A stretch of 64,000 nt of DNA, taken from contig OZ257134.1 of NCBI GenBank assembly GCA_965279065.1, positions 1,612,001 to 1,676,000 on the forward strand, written 5' to 3'. Under the pieces are notes generated by a model. It was not told where the DNA came from. It saw nothing but the letters and a program-made list of their open reading frames with translations, and did no database searches. Numbering within the stretch: the stretch's first letter is position 1; every line of letters begins with the position of its first letter. This document shows, one piece after another, positions 1-8,343 of this stretch. The position numbers and the translations under genes are program-made. This DNA comes from JAKAXS01 sp965279065. Its GTDB lineage: Bacteria; Pseudomonadota; Alphaproteobacteria; Rhizobiales; Hyphomicrobiaceae.

Positions 1-448
1 CAGCCGCAGTGCCGCCGACAACGCTGCCGAACAGGGCCGCGATTCCCAATCTGTCGAGCACGCCTTCGGTGATCTGCTGCGGCTTGTTGGTGCAGATGCC
101 GAGCGGCACATCCTGTCCAAACAGCCAGTCGAGCGCGTCGCGGGCCCCCGGATAGAGGCGTGTGTGCACGCACGGCGCCTCGTCATAGGCCGCCAGGAAC
201 GCGTCATGCACGCCCGCGGCCAGCGCCGGCGAAGCTGCGTCGGGCGTCGCTGCCGCGATGGCACGCGCGACAAGGACCTCCGAGCCATTGCCGACCAAGT
301 TGCGCACCGCCGCTTCCGCGAGGCCCGCAATTCCCGCCTGAGCTAGTGCAATGTTCAGCGCTGCGGCGATGTCGGGCAGGCTGTCGGCCAGCGTCCCGTC
401 GAGGTCGAACACGACGGCCTGCAGTCGGCGGTCTTTACGCTCGGCCAT
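1..448 (-). CDS. gph: Phosphoglycolate phosphatase-like HAD hydrolase (partial, C-terminus outside window)
   Basis: The first ~149 residues of a HAD-superfamily phosphatase are readable on the minus strand; the 3' end is cut by the window edge. HAD motif I (VFDLDGTLADS, nucleophile Asp15, acid Asp17) sits directly at the N-terminus, followed by a helical cap region and motif II in a CTNKP context, an arrangement typical of Gph/CbbZ, which hydrolyses 2-phosphoglycolate. It starts only 6 nt after the pgk stop, so it is probably translated from the tkt-pgk-gph transcript. The family annotation is firm; the exact substrate cannot be proven, because many HAD enzymes share this sequence pattern. 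Confidence 0.85.
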   Translation of the reverse strand, partial: MAERKDRRLQAVVFDLDGTLADSLPDIAAALNIALAQAGIAGLAEAAVRNLVGNGSEVLVARAIAAATPDAASPALAAGVHDAFLAAYDEAPCVHTRLYPGARDALDWLFGQDVPLGICTNKPQQITEGVLDRLGIAALFGSVVGGTAA

Positions 449-454
449 TTCGGA

Positions 455-1657
455 TCAGGCACGCGTGAGCGCGACGACCCCTGGCAGTTCGCGGCCTTCG
501 AGCCATTCGAGGAAGGCCCCGCCTGCCGTCGAGACGTAGCTGAAGTCACCGGTCACGCCGGCAGCGTTCAGGGCGGCTACCGTATCACCACCGCCCGCCA
601 CGCTGATCAGCTTGCCGGCCTTCGTCAGTTCGGCCGCCGCCCTCGCCAGCGCGAAGGTACCGTCGCCGAATGGGTCGATCTCGAACGCGCCGAGCGGGCC
701 GTTCCACAGCACCGTCCGGCAGCGGCTCATGACGTCGATGTAGTGCTTCACCGCTTCCGGCCCGACGTCGAGGATCATCTGATCGGCGGGTGCCTCCAGG
801 GTCGGCACGACGCGCGAGGGTGCACCCGCTTCGAACTTGGCGGCAACCACGACATCCTTCGGCAGCACGATTTCGCAGCCGCGCTCCTTGGCGGCGTGCA
901 TGATTTCGAGTGCGGTTTGCGTCATGTCGGCTTCGGCCAAAGACTTGCCGATCTCCACGCCCTGCGCCAGCAGGAAGGTATTGGCCATGCCGCCGCCGAT
1001 GATCAGCTTGTCGACCTTGGCCGAAAGATTGGTGAGCACGGGGATCTTGGTGGAGACCTTGGCGCCGCCGACGACCGCCGCCGTCGGCCGCTGCGGTTCT
1101 TCCACTGACGAGCGCAGGGCGGAGATCTCCTCCATCATCAGCGGGCCGGCGTACGACGGCAGCAGGTGCGTGATGCCCTCAGTCGAGGCATGTGCGCGAT
1201 GCGCGGCGGAGAACGCTTCGCCGACGTAGATATCGCCCGATTTGGCTAGAGCGGCCGCAAAATCGCGATCGTTCTTCTCCTCACCCTTGTGGAAACGCAG
1301 GTTCTCGAACACGACGATCTGGCCGGGCTGAAGCGACGCGCTGGCACCCTCGGCCTCCGCGCCGACACAGTCGGGAACGAACGTCACCGGACGGCCGAGA
1401 ATTTCAGCCAGCTTGTCCGAGACGGGCTTCAGGCTGAACTCGGCGCTGGGCGCACCCTTGGGTCGGCCGAAGTGCGAAATCACGATGACGCGCGCGCCGC
1501 GGTCCGCGAGTTCTGCGATGCCCGACGCGGCGCGCTCCAAGCGCGTCGCGTCAGTCACACGACCGTCCTTCAGTGGCACGTTAAGGTCGGCGCGCACGAG
1601 CACGCGCTTGCCACGGACATCGGCTTTCGAAGACGGCTTCAGGTTGTCGAAATTCAT
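455..1657 (-). CDS. pgk: Phosphoglycerate kinase
   Basis: A 400-residue protein of normal PGK length. It interconverts 1,3-bisphosphoglycerate/ADP and 3-phosphoglycerate/ATP in the cytosol (glycolysis, gluconeogenesis or Calvin cycle). The N-terminal substrate-binding signature (RVLVRADLNVPL, residues ~18-29) with the HFGRPKG stretch, the GGAKVSTKI loop at the domain junction and the nucleotide-binding GGGDTVAAL near the C-terminus are all present. A GGAAG-like purine run precedes the ATG. It lies 67 nt after tkt. A gap (GAPDH) gene, usually found between tkt and pgk in related bacteria, is absent here. Confidence 0.97.
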   Translation of the reverse strand: MNFDNLKPSSKADVRGKRVLVRADLNVPLKDGRVTDATRLERAASGIAELADRGARVIVISHFGRPKGAPSAEFSLKPVSDKLAEILGRPVTFVPDCVGAEAEGASASLQPGQIVVFENLRFHKGEEKNDRDFAAALAKSGDIYVGEAFSAAHRAHASTEGITHLLPSYAGPLMMEEISALRSSVEEPQRPTAAVVGGAKVSTKIPVLTNLSAKVDKLIIGGGMANTFLLAQGVEIGKSLAEADMTQTALEIMHAAKERGCEIVLPKDVVVAAKFEAGAPSRVVPTLEAPADQMILDVGPEAVKHYIDVMSRCRTVLWNGPLGAFEIDPFGDGTFALARAAAELTKAGKLISVAGGGDTVAALNAAGVTGDFSYVSTAGGAFLEWLEGRELPGVVALTRA

Positions 1658-1724
1658 CGGCTTCCGCTTGCTGGCTCAGGGGTTTCGGCAATCCGGTCTG
1701 TTGCGGAGCGCCGACGGTCGCTTG

Positions 1725-3752
1725 TCAGCTGCCCGCTACAACTTTGATCTGCCGGCGGGCGACCTCGGCTATGCGCGCTGCAGTGATCCCGAAGTGTTCG
1801 TAGAGCTTCGGCGCCGGTGCGGATGCACCAAATCCGCTCATGCCCACGAACGCATCCTTGTGGCGCAACCACTCGTGCCAGCCCTGCGCCACCGCGGCCT
1901 CAATGCCGACGCGCGCCGCAGTACCAAGCACCTCATGCTGGTAGTCTTGCGACTGCTGGCGGAACAGCTCGAAGCTCGGCATCGACACGACGGCGGCCTT
2001 GACGCCGTCTTTCGCCAGCAGGTCGGCGGCTTCAACGGCAAGGCCGACTTCCGATCCCGTCGCGACCAGCGTGACATCGCGCTCGCCGCCTTCGGTGCCG
2101 CGGGCCACATAGCCACCCTTCATCGTCAGGTTCTCGTCCGTCAGGGACTTGCGCAGTTGCGTCGGCACCGCCTGGCGCGTCAGCGCCAGCACGGTGGGGC
2201 CATTGCACTTGGCAAGCGCCGCCATCCAGGCCTCCGCCGTCTCGATCGCGTCGGCGGGGCGCAACACCTGCAGGTTCGGGATCGCCCGCAGCGCCGCCAG
2301 GTGTTCCACCGGCTGATGCGTCGGTCCGTCTTCGCCAAGGCCGATACTGTCGTGTGTCATGACGTAGATGACGCGGATGCCCATCAGCGCCGACAGCCGG
2401 AGCGAGGGCCGGCAGTAGTCGGTGAAGACGAGGAACGTGCCGCCATAGGGAATGACACCACCGTGCAGGGCCATGCCGTTCATGACGGCGGCCATGCCAT
2501 GCTCGCGCACGCCATAGTGCATGTAGTTGCCGGCGAAGTTGCCGGGCGCGACCGCCGCGTGATGCTTGGTCTTGGTGCCGTTGGAGCCGGTAAGGTCGGC
2601 CGAGCCGCCGATCAGTTCAGGCAGGGCCGGCACCAGGTGTTCCAGGGTCAGCTGCGACCAGACACGCGTGGCGCGCTTGGCGGTATCGGCGGCAAACTGC
2701 GTTCGCGCCGCCTCAATGGCTGCAAAGACGTCCGGTGCACGGGCGTGCGCCAGCGGCTCACCCAGCGCATTGTGCGCGTCCGCTCCCGCCTTGTCGTAAC
2801 GCGCTTTCCACGCCGCCCGTTCCTTGGCGTGACGCTGACCTGTGGCACGCCACGCGTCGAGAACGTCGGCCGGTACCTCGAAGGGCTTGTAGGGCCAGCC
2901 GAGCTTTTCACGCGTCCCGGCGATCTCTTCGGCCCCAAGCGGCTCGCCATGCGTCGACGACTTGCCGGCCTTGTGCGGGGCGCCGTAACCAATGATGGTC
3001 TTGCAGGCGATCAGCCACGGCTTCGAGCCGTCGGCCTTCGCCTTCGCCAAGGCTTCCGAGATGGCCTTGGTATCGTGGCCGTCGATGCGCACCGTGTTCC
3101 AGCCCGAGGCGGCGAACCGCGCAAGCTGATCGTCGCTTTCCGACAGGCTGGTGGCGCCGTCGATCGAGATCGAATTGTCATCGAACAGCACGATGAGCTT
3201 GCCGAGCTTCAAATGGCCAGCCAGCGAGATCGCCTCGTGGCTGATGCCTTCCATCAGGCAGCCGTCGCCCGCGATCGCGTACGTGTGGTGATCGACGAGA
3301 TCCTTGCCGAGGCGCGCCGACAGCAACTGCTCCGCGATCGCCATCCCGACCGCATTGGCGATGCCCTGACCGAGCGGCCCCGTCGTCGTTTCGATGCCTT
3401 CGGCGTGGCCGTACTCGGGATGGCCCGCGGTCTTGGCGCCAAGCTGCCGGAAGTTCTCGATCTGGCCGATGTCCATGCCGGGATAGCCCGTCAGGTACAA
3501 CAACGAATAGAGCAGCATCGAGCCATGACCGGCCGACAGCACGAAGCGATCGCGGTTCGGCCACTTGGAATCGGTGGGGTCAAAGCGCATGGCCTCGGCG
3601 AACAGCACCGTCGCCACGTCCGCCATGCCCATGGGCATGCCGGGGTGGCCCGACTTTGCCTTCTCCACGGCATCCATCGACAGCGCGCGGATGGCATTGG
3701 CCATGTCGCGATATCCCACTGCCGGCTTGGATTTTTCCTGCGCCTTGGCCAT
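1725..3752 (-). CDS. tkt: Transketolase
   Basis: 675 residues, normal for bacterial transketolase, a thiamine-diphosphate enzyme of the pentose-phosphate and Calvin pathways that moves two-carbon units between sugar phosphates. Visible hallmarks are AKSGHPGMPMGMAD at the N-terminus, GHGSMLLYSLLYL, GPLGQGIANAVGMA, GDGCLMEG (ThDP/Mg site) and THDSIGLGEDGPTHQP in the pyrimidine-binding domain. The reading frame is open 25 codons further upstream, but that extension is poorly conserved in character; the MAKAQEK start is chosen. It is the first gene of a tkt-pgk-gph unit. Confidence 0.96.
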   Translation of the reverse strand: MAKAQEKSKPAVGYRDMANAIRALSMDAVEKAKSGHPGMPMGMADVATVLFAEAMRFDPTDSKWPNRDRFVLSAGHGSMLLYSLLYLTGYPGMDIGQIENFRQLGAKTAGHPEYGHAEGIETTTGPLGQGIANAVGMAIAEQLLSARLGKDLVDHHTYAIAGDGCLMEGISHEAISLAGHLKLGKLIVLFDDNSISIDGATSLSESDDQLARFAASGWNTVRIDGHDTKAISEALAKAKADGSKPWLIACKTIIGYGAPHKAGKSSTHGEPLGAEEIAGTREKLGWPYKPFEVPADVLDAWRATGQRHAKERAAWKARYDKAGADAHNALGEPLAHARAPDVFAAIEAARTQFAADTAKRATRVWSQLTLEHLVPALPELIGGSADLTGSNGTKTKHHAAVAPGNFAGNYMHYGVREHGMAAVMNGMALHGGVIPYGGTFLVFTDYCRPSLRLSALMGIRVIYVMTHDSIGLGEDGPTHQPVEHLAALRAIPNLQVLRPADAIETAEAWMAALAKCNGPTVLALTRQAVPTQLRKSLTDENLTMKGGYVARGTEGGERDVTLVATGSEVGLAVEAADLLAKDGVKAAVVSMPSFELFRQQSQDYQHEVLGTAARVGIEAAVAQGWHEWLRHKDAFVGMSGFGASAPAPKLYEHFGITAARIAEVARRQIKVVAGS

Positions 3753-3845
3753 ACCCGTTTTTCCGCCCCAGCTGTCACAATTGGCTGGCACATGTAGCCG
3801 CCACTCTCCGGCGCGTCTACCCGCCAAGTGGCGGTTGCGCCCGCT

Positions 3846-5696
3846 TTATTCCGCGGCCGCCTTGAGTTTGGGCGGTTCCTTGGGCTTGCCGCCGTCTTTG
3901 GCAGCCTGCGCCGCAAGCTTTGCCTCTTCTTCAGCGTCCTCCGCAAACAGCCGCTCAAGCGTTGCCGCATCGCTGCGCGCGCGCGACTGCAGCTTCTCGG
4001 TGTCCGAATAATGCTTGTAGTCCTCGCTGAGGCGGCGTTCGTCGTGGGTCCTGAAGGTCTTGATGACCCGTTCCGTCTCTCGGTCCGAATAACCGAGCCC
4101 CTTCAGCACCTGGCGGCTCGTTTCCAGTGCCGAATGGAAGGTTTCGCGCTGGATCGTGGTAATGCCCAGGTCGAGCAGGCGGTGCGCATGGTTGCGGTGC
4201 CTGGCGCGCGCGAACACCAGCAAATCCGGAAATTGCGTGCGAACAAGCTCGGCGGTGCGCATCGATGCCTCGACATCGTCGATGGCGAGCACCAGCGCAC
4301 GTGCCTTGCCGATTTGCGCGGCTTCGAGAATTTCCGGGCGGCTGGCGTCGCCATAGAATGCCTGCGCGCCGAACCGCTTCACCAGTTCCACCTGTTCCGG
4401 CGAAATATCGAGCGCCGTGAACGGGATCTTCTTGCCACGCAGGATACGCGCAACGATCTGGCCGTAGCGCCCGAAGCCGGCGATCACGACATGCCGGTCG
4501 TTATCGGGCAGCGCATCGTAAAGAGGCGACGGCGACGGCTTGCGCCCGTCCATCCACGTATCGATCGCCAGCAACAGAGGCGTCGCCGCCATCGTCAGGG
4601 TGACGACCACGCTCAGAAGGTCTGACGTGCCGCGCGTCATCGCTCCCACGGTCACACCGGCGGCAAACAGCACGAAGGCGAACTCACCGCCTTGGCTCAG
4701 CGACAGGCCAAGCCGGCGCGCGGGCCTTCGCTCCAACCCGTGCGCGCGGCCGACCTGGAACAGCACCAGGCTCTTTATTGCCACGAGGCCGGTGACGAGT
4801 GTCAGCACCAGCAGCGGCTGGTCGATGATGAGGCGCAGGTTCAGCGACATGCCGACCGCGGTAAAGAATAGACCGAGCAGCAGCCCCTGGAACGGCGCCA
4901 AGTCGGCTTCCAGTTCGTGCCGATAGGACGACTCAGCCAGCAGCGCGCCGGCGATGAAGGCTCCCAGCGACGCCGAGACGCCAACCGACTGCATGATAAG
5001 CGCGACGCCGACGACCGTCAGCAGAGCGACGGCAGTCATTGCTTCCTTCACGCGCGTGCGGGCAATCAACCGGATGGCGTGATCGAGCAGGAAGTAGCCA
5101 ACCACGACGACGGCGGCGATGGTGGCGAGCGCGATCATCGCTGCCTTGAAGTCCATTCCGGCTGTGGCGACGCCGACTGCGAACAATGGCGCGAGCGCGA
5201 TGAGCGGGATGGCGGCGAGGTCCTGGAAAAGCAGGACGGCAAACGCCAGGCGGCCATGCCGCGCCGACAGTTCGCCGTTTTCTTCCAGCACCTGCAGCGC
5301 AAACGCCGTCGACGACAGCGCCAGGGCGAGGCCTGCGAACAGCGCCGTATGCCACGGCAGCCCGAACAGCACCGCCGCTGCCCCGAGCAGCAACGCCGAG
5401 ATGCCCACCTGCGCTCCACCCAGTCCGAAAATGGCGTTGCGCATGGCCCACAAGCGGCGCGGCCGCAGCTCCAGGCCGATGAGGAACAGCAGCAGGATGA
5501 TGCCGAACTCGGCGACGTGCAGTAGTTCCTTGGCCTCATGCGTCGAGAACAGACTCGTCAGTCCATAGGGGCCGAGCAGCACGCCCGCGATCAGGTAGCC
5601 GAGCACGGAGCCGATACCCAGCCATCGTGCCAGCGGCGCCGCGATCGCCAAGGCCGCCAGCAGCACGGCCACGATCGGCAACGTCACGTCGGCCAT
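3846..5696 (-). CDS. KefB/KefC-type monovalent cation:proton antiporter with RCK domain
   Basis: A 616-residue CPA2-family membrane antiporter, probably exporting K+ (or Na+) against protons. Residues ~1-390 are a 12-13 helix Na+/H+-exchanger domain (hydrophobic throughout, with the conserved AEFGIILLLFLIGLEL stretch). A cytosolic TrkA-N/RCK nucleotide-binding domain starts near residue 407 with GFGRYGQ, and the C-terminus ends in a charged Ala/Lys/Glu-rich tail. The start was chosen at MADVTLPI because GGGAGAAAG lies just upstream; the open frame before it is non-hydrophobic. No KefF/KefG ancillary oxidoreductase gene is adjacent, so glutathione control is not shown. Confidence 0.9.
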   Translation of the reverse strand: MADVTLPIVAVLLAALAIAAPLARWLGIGSVLGYLIAGVLLGPYGLTSLFSTHEAKELLHVAEFGIILLLFLIGLELRPRRLWAMRNAIFGLGGAQVGISALLLGAAAVLFGLPWHTALFAGLALALSSTAFALQVLEENGELSARHGRLAFAVLLFQDLAAIPLIALAPLFAVGVATAGMDFKAAMIALATIAAVVVVGYFLLDHAIRLIARTRVKEAMTAVALLTVVGVALIMQSVGVSASLGAFIAGALLAESSYRHELEADLAPFQGLLLGLFFTAVGMSLNLRLIIDQPLLVLTLVTGLVAIKSLVLFQVGRAHGLERRPARRLGLSLSQGGEFAFVLFAAGVTVGAMTRGTSDLLSVVVTLTMAATPLLLAIDTWMDGRKPSPSPLYDALPDNDRHVVIAGFGRYGQIVARILRGKKIPFTALDISPEQVELVKRFGAQAFYGDASRPEILEAAQIGKARALVLAIDDVEASMRTAELVRTQFPDLLVFARARHRNHAHRLLDLGITTIQRETFHSALETSRQVLKGLGYSDRETERVIKTFRTHDERRLSEDYKHYSDTEKLQSRARSDAATLERLFAEDAEEEAKLAAQAAKDGGKPKEPPKLKAAAE

Positions 5697-5998
5697 GTGT
5701 TTCTTTCTCCCGGGATGCAAAGTTGTGCCGGCGTTCCTGCGGTGCAGCACGCGGCCATCATGCCCGTCAATAAAGACGCTCGCTTGGCCGTTGGCAACCG
5801 CACGAGCCGTATTGCACCGCACTGCAGCTATACTGCGCCTGCAAAACGACTCATGTAGAAATCAATAATGTTAATGGCGTGTTTACCAATCTTACCGCAC
5901 AATGAAGTTTGCCGGAGACGCGATTTACTCTCCCTAAACTGTGTACCTGGCAAGCCGACCAGTACGTACAAGTCGAAGTCGAACACAGGGGCCGTTCG
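5697..5998. promoter_or_regulatory. Divergent intergenic region between the antiporter and a small membrane gene
   Basis: About 300 nt with no convincing gene. It must hold the minus-strand promoter of the antiporter and the plus-strand promoter of the small gene at 5999. The AT-richer part (about 5850-5940) is the likeliest promoter area, but no confident -35/-10 pair was assigned. Confidence 0.35.
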
Positions 5999-6238
5999 AT
6001 GACATTAGACACCGCCTTACGCGCACTTGCCACGCTGGCCTGCGTCTACGTTGCAGGCCTGTTCATCACCGTCATGAGCCTTTCGGCTCTTGAATCCGCC
6101 ACCTTCAGCACCGGACCGTTCTGCTCGGGACACAGCTGCATGACAGCTGCCAACGAGCATCAGCCTTCGGCTGCCGCACGCTATACGCCTGCCAGCGCCC
6201 GCAACGTCGTGGCGCTGCTTGGAGACGACAAGATCTGA
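5999..6238 (+). CDS. Small single-pass membrane protein, function unknown
   Basis: A 79-residue protein with one hydrophobic N-terminal helix (about residues 7-29) that could be a membrane anchor or uncleaved signal, then a polar tail containing two Cys (CSGHSC) and a short Ala/Arg-rich end. Codon third positions are GC-rich like neighbouring real genes, an AGGGG Shine-Dalgarno-like run lies upstream, and a rho-independent terminator follows about 45 nt after the stop. Those three facts support a real monocistronic gene. No family is recognised. Confidence 0.55.
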   Translation: MTLDTALRALATLACVYVAGLFITVMSLSALESATFSTGPFCSGHSCMTAANEHQPSAAARYTPASARNVVALLGDDKI

Positions 6239-6280
6239 CGTCACGCGCCGTTACAGCACGACCCGTCTTAGCCATATCGA

Positions 6281-6313
6281 AAAGGAGCGGTTCGCCCAGG
6301 ACCGCTCTTTTTT
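6281..6313 (+). terminator. Rho-independent terminator, probably bidirectional
   Basis: A 7-bp stem (GAGCGGT at 6285-6291, ACCGCTC at 6301-6307) with a 9-nt loop is followed by six T (6308-6313) and preceded by AAAAGG. It ends the small gene at 5999-6238 on the plus strand and, thanks to the A-run on the other side, can also end the minus-strand gene whose stop is at 6345. Confidence 0.85.
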
Positions 6314-6344
6314 GTCTGAGCACCAGTGACGCGGACAGACGCCC

Positions 6345-6962
6345 TCAGGTTCGCGACGGCGTCACGTTTGGCAGGTAGGCCCGCTGCGGCCGCTCGTTCC
6401 CCTGCATCTCGTATAGGATCGTCTCCAGGAGAGCGGACAGGCGATGATACGTCTCGTCCAACGCGGCCGTAAACTGCGTCGCCCGTGCCGACTCCACGGC
6501 TTGCGCATGGCTCATGGCATAAATCCGCGACGCCTGCCGCGCGATCGCCTCGCAGAATTCCGGATTGGGGATTTGATCGCGCAGCGACCAGACCAGGGCG
6601 TGCAGGTCCTCCGCTGCCGTCAGCATGTTGGTGGCGTGGTGAGCGCTGGCGTCGATGGGATGATGGGTGCCTTGCGACAGCAGAGCGGCAGCCGCCCTGG
6701 CCAGATCATTGCGCTGGTCGGCCACGAAGCCGCGCAACCTCTCTACATCGCTGCGCAACACGCTGAGCAGGGCAGGCGGCTCGCGCAGGCTCGCCTGCAG
6801 CCGATTGACGACGTCGTCCAAGGCGTTGCTGTCGACGCGGCGTGAGCGTCGGCCATGCTCTGTCAGAAACCACCGTCCGCGCGGCGTCTCGAGCAGTGCC
6901 AGTTCGATGGCACGGTACTCCTCGTCCGCGTCACGCGGGCCGAGCACACTGGGGTCTTTCAT
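6345..6962 (-). CDS. Hypothetical helical protein with a PRGRWFL motif
   Basis: A 205-residue, mostly helical, soluble protein without signal peptide or membrane segment. Residues ~16-60 hold a run beginning YRAIELALLETPRGRWFL followed by Arg-rich sequence; similar sequences occur at the N-terminus of several alphaproteobacterial regulatory or chemotaxis-linked proteins (recollection, not verified). The middle carries a long helix pair rich in His/Ala, in which a CheZ-like or four-helix bundle fold would be plausible. It is convergent with the small gene at 5999 and divergent from the MFS gene. No function is assigned. Confidence 0.65.
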   Translation of the reverse strand: MKDPSVLGPRDADEEYRAIELALLETPRGRWFLTEHGRRSRRVDSNALDDVVNRLQASLREPPALLSVLRSDVERLRGFVADQRNDLARAAAALLSQGTHHPIDASAHHATNMLTAAEDLHALVWSLRDQIPNPEFCEAIARQASRIYAMSHAQAVESARATQFTAALDETYHRLSALLETILYEMQGNERPQRAYLPNVTPSRT

Positions 6963-7053
6963 TGTTGCAATCCGCTCGGGCAGGCCTAGACAAGCGAAAA
7001 TAGCGTGATTCGCCTGCGCGGCCGTTAACGGCCATCAACCATTGTGGCGGCCG

Positions 7054-8343
7054 ATGGCACGACGAAACGTCGAAAACGGTGACCTGGACGCGGAGGAGGC
7101 CCGCGGTTTCGCTATCCGTGTCAGCCTGTTCTACGCCGCCTTGTTCCTGATCTACGGCTTCCATGTGCCCTACCTCCCGCTCTGGCTCGGCTGGTGCGGC
7201 CTCAGCAATGCCGAAATCGCGACCGTCACGGCGCTGCCGTTCTTCCTGCGTTTGGCCGTGACGCCCACGATCGCACTCGCCGCCGATCGCGCCGGAAATC
7301 ACGCCCGGTACATCGTCGTGCTGTCAGCGATCGGGTTGGTAGCGGCACTGGCGCTGGGCGCCACACATGGCTTCTGGCCCATCCTTGCCGCAAGCTTGGT
7401 CTTCGCGTTGGCGACTATGACCATCATGCCGCTCACCGAGACGGTCGCGATTGGCGGCGTGCGCGCCCATGGCCTCGACTACGGCCGCATGCGGCTGTGG
7501 GGATCGTTGACGTTCATTGTCATCGGCGCGGGCGGCGGTGCCTTGGTGACGGCGGGCGGCCCACAGGTCATCCTGCCGATCCTCGTCGTGGCTGCGGCGG
7601 CGACAGCGGCGGCTTCGCTGGCTCTTCCGAGTCCGCCGCGCAACGACGCGACGCCGACCCCTGGCACGCATTTCAACTGGCGCGATGTGCACGAGCTTCT
7701 GCGCTCGCCGCTGTTTCTCGTCTTCTTGTTCGCGGCCGGTGCGGTTCAAGGCGCACATGCCATGTTTTACACATTCGGCGCGCTGCATTGGGAAACACAA
7801 GGCATCTCCGCGACGTGGACAGGCGCGTTGTGGGCTGTCGCAGTCTCGGCCGAGGTCCTGCTGTTCGCCTATTCGGCAGCCGCGCTACGCCTCCTCGGCG
7901 GCCCGGCGCGCCTTCTGCTTCTCGGGGCTGCTGCGGCCGTCATTCGCTGGCTGGCCATGAGTGCCGACCCGCCGCTGGCGGTGCTGTTTCCGCTTCAGCT
8001 GCTGCATGCCTTCACGTATGGCGCCACGCATCTCGCGGCGATCCACTTCATCCATCGCGCCGTGCCCCCGGCGGCGGCCGGGACCGCCCAATCGCTGTAT
8101 GCCACGATTGCGGCAGGCTTGATGATGGGCGCGGCCACTCTGGCCTGCGGGCCGCTGTATGCCGCTATCGGTGGCATGGCCTATCTGGCGCCCGCGGGAC
8201 TGGCGACCCTTGGCTTCCTGGCGGCATTGCTCGTGTTCGCACGGTGGAACGGCGACGTACTGTGGCAGTCTGCTCGAGCCTCGCCGGATGACGCCGTCAG
8301 CCCCACAACTCCGGCAGAGGCGGTGCAATCAAACCGGCCCTGA
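7054..8343 (+). CDS. MFS transporter (HcaT / 3-phenylpropionate permease-like)
   Basis: A 429-residue integral membrane protein with about 12 hydrophobic helices in two halves. The N-terminal region (LFYAALFLIYGFHVPYLPLWL) and the RMRLWGSLTFI segment after helix 4-5 are characteristic of the MFS_1-like/HcaT subgroup, which carries aromatic acids, sugars or nucleosides; the substrate here is not predictable. A TTG start 12 nt upstream is possible, but the ATG is preferred. Its 3' end overlaps the oppositely oriented epimerase gene by 47 nt. Confidence 0.85.
   Translation: MARRNVENGDLDAEEARGFAIRVSLFYAALFLIYGFHVPYLPLWLGWCGLSNAEIATVTALPFFLRLAVTPTIALAADRAGNHARYIVVLSAIGLVAALALGATHGFWPILAASLVFALATMTIMPLTETVAIGGVRAHGLDYGRMRLWGSLTFIVIGAGGGALVTAGGPQVILPILVVAAAATAAASLALPSPPRNDATPTPGTHFNWRDVHELLRSPLFLVFLFAAGAVQGAHAMFYTFGALHWETQGISATWTGALWAVAVSAEVLLFAYSAAALRLLGGPARLLLLGAAAAVIRWLAMSADPPLAVLFPLQLLHAFTYGATHLAAIHFIHRAVPPAAAGTAQSLYATIAAGLMMGAATLACGPLYAAIGGMAYLAPAGLATLGFLAALLVFARWNGDVLWQSARASPDDAVSPTTPAEAVQSNRP

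Noticed and set aside
1413..3797. 794-codon open frame on the plus strand opposite tkt
   Set aside because: It is antisense to a perfectly conserved transketolase; its sequence is Arg/His/Gln-rich without domains, as expected for the complement of a high-GC gene.
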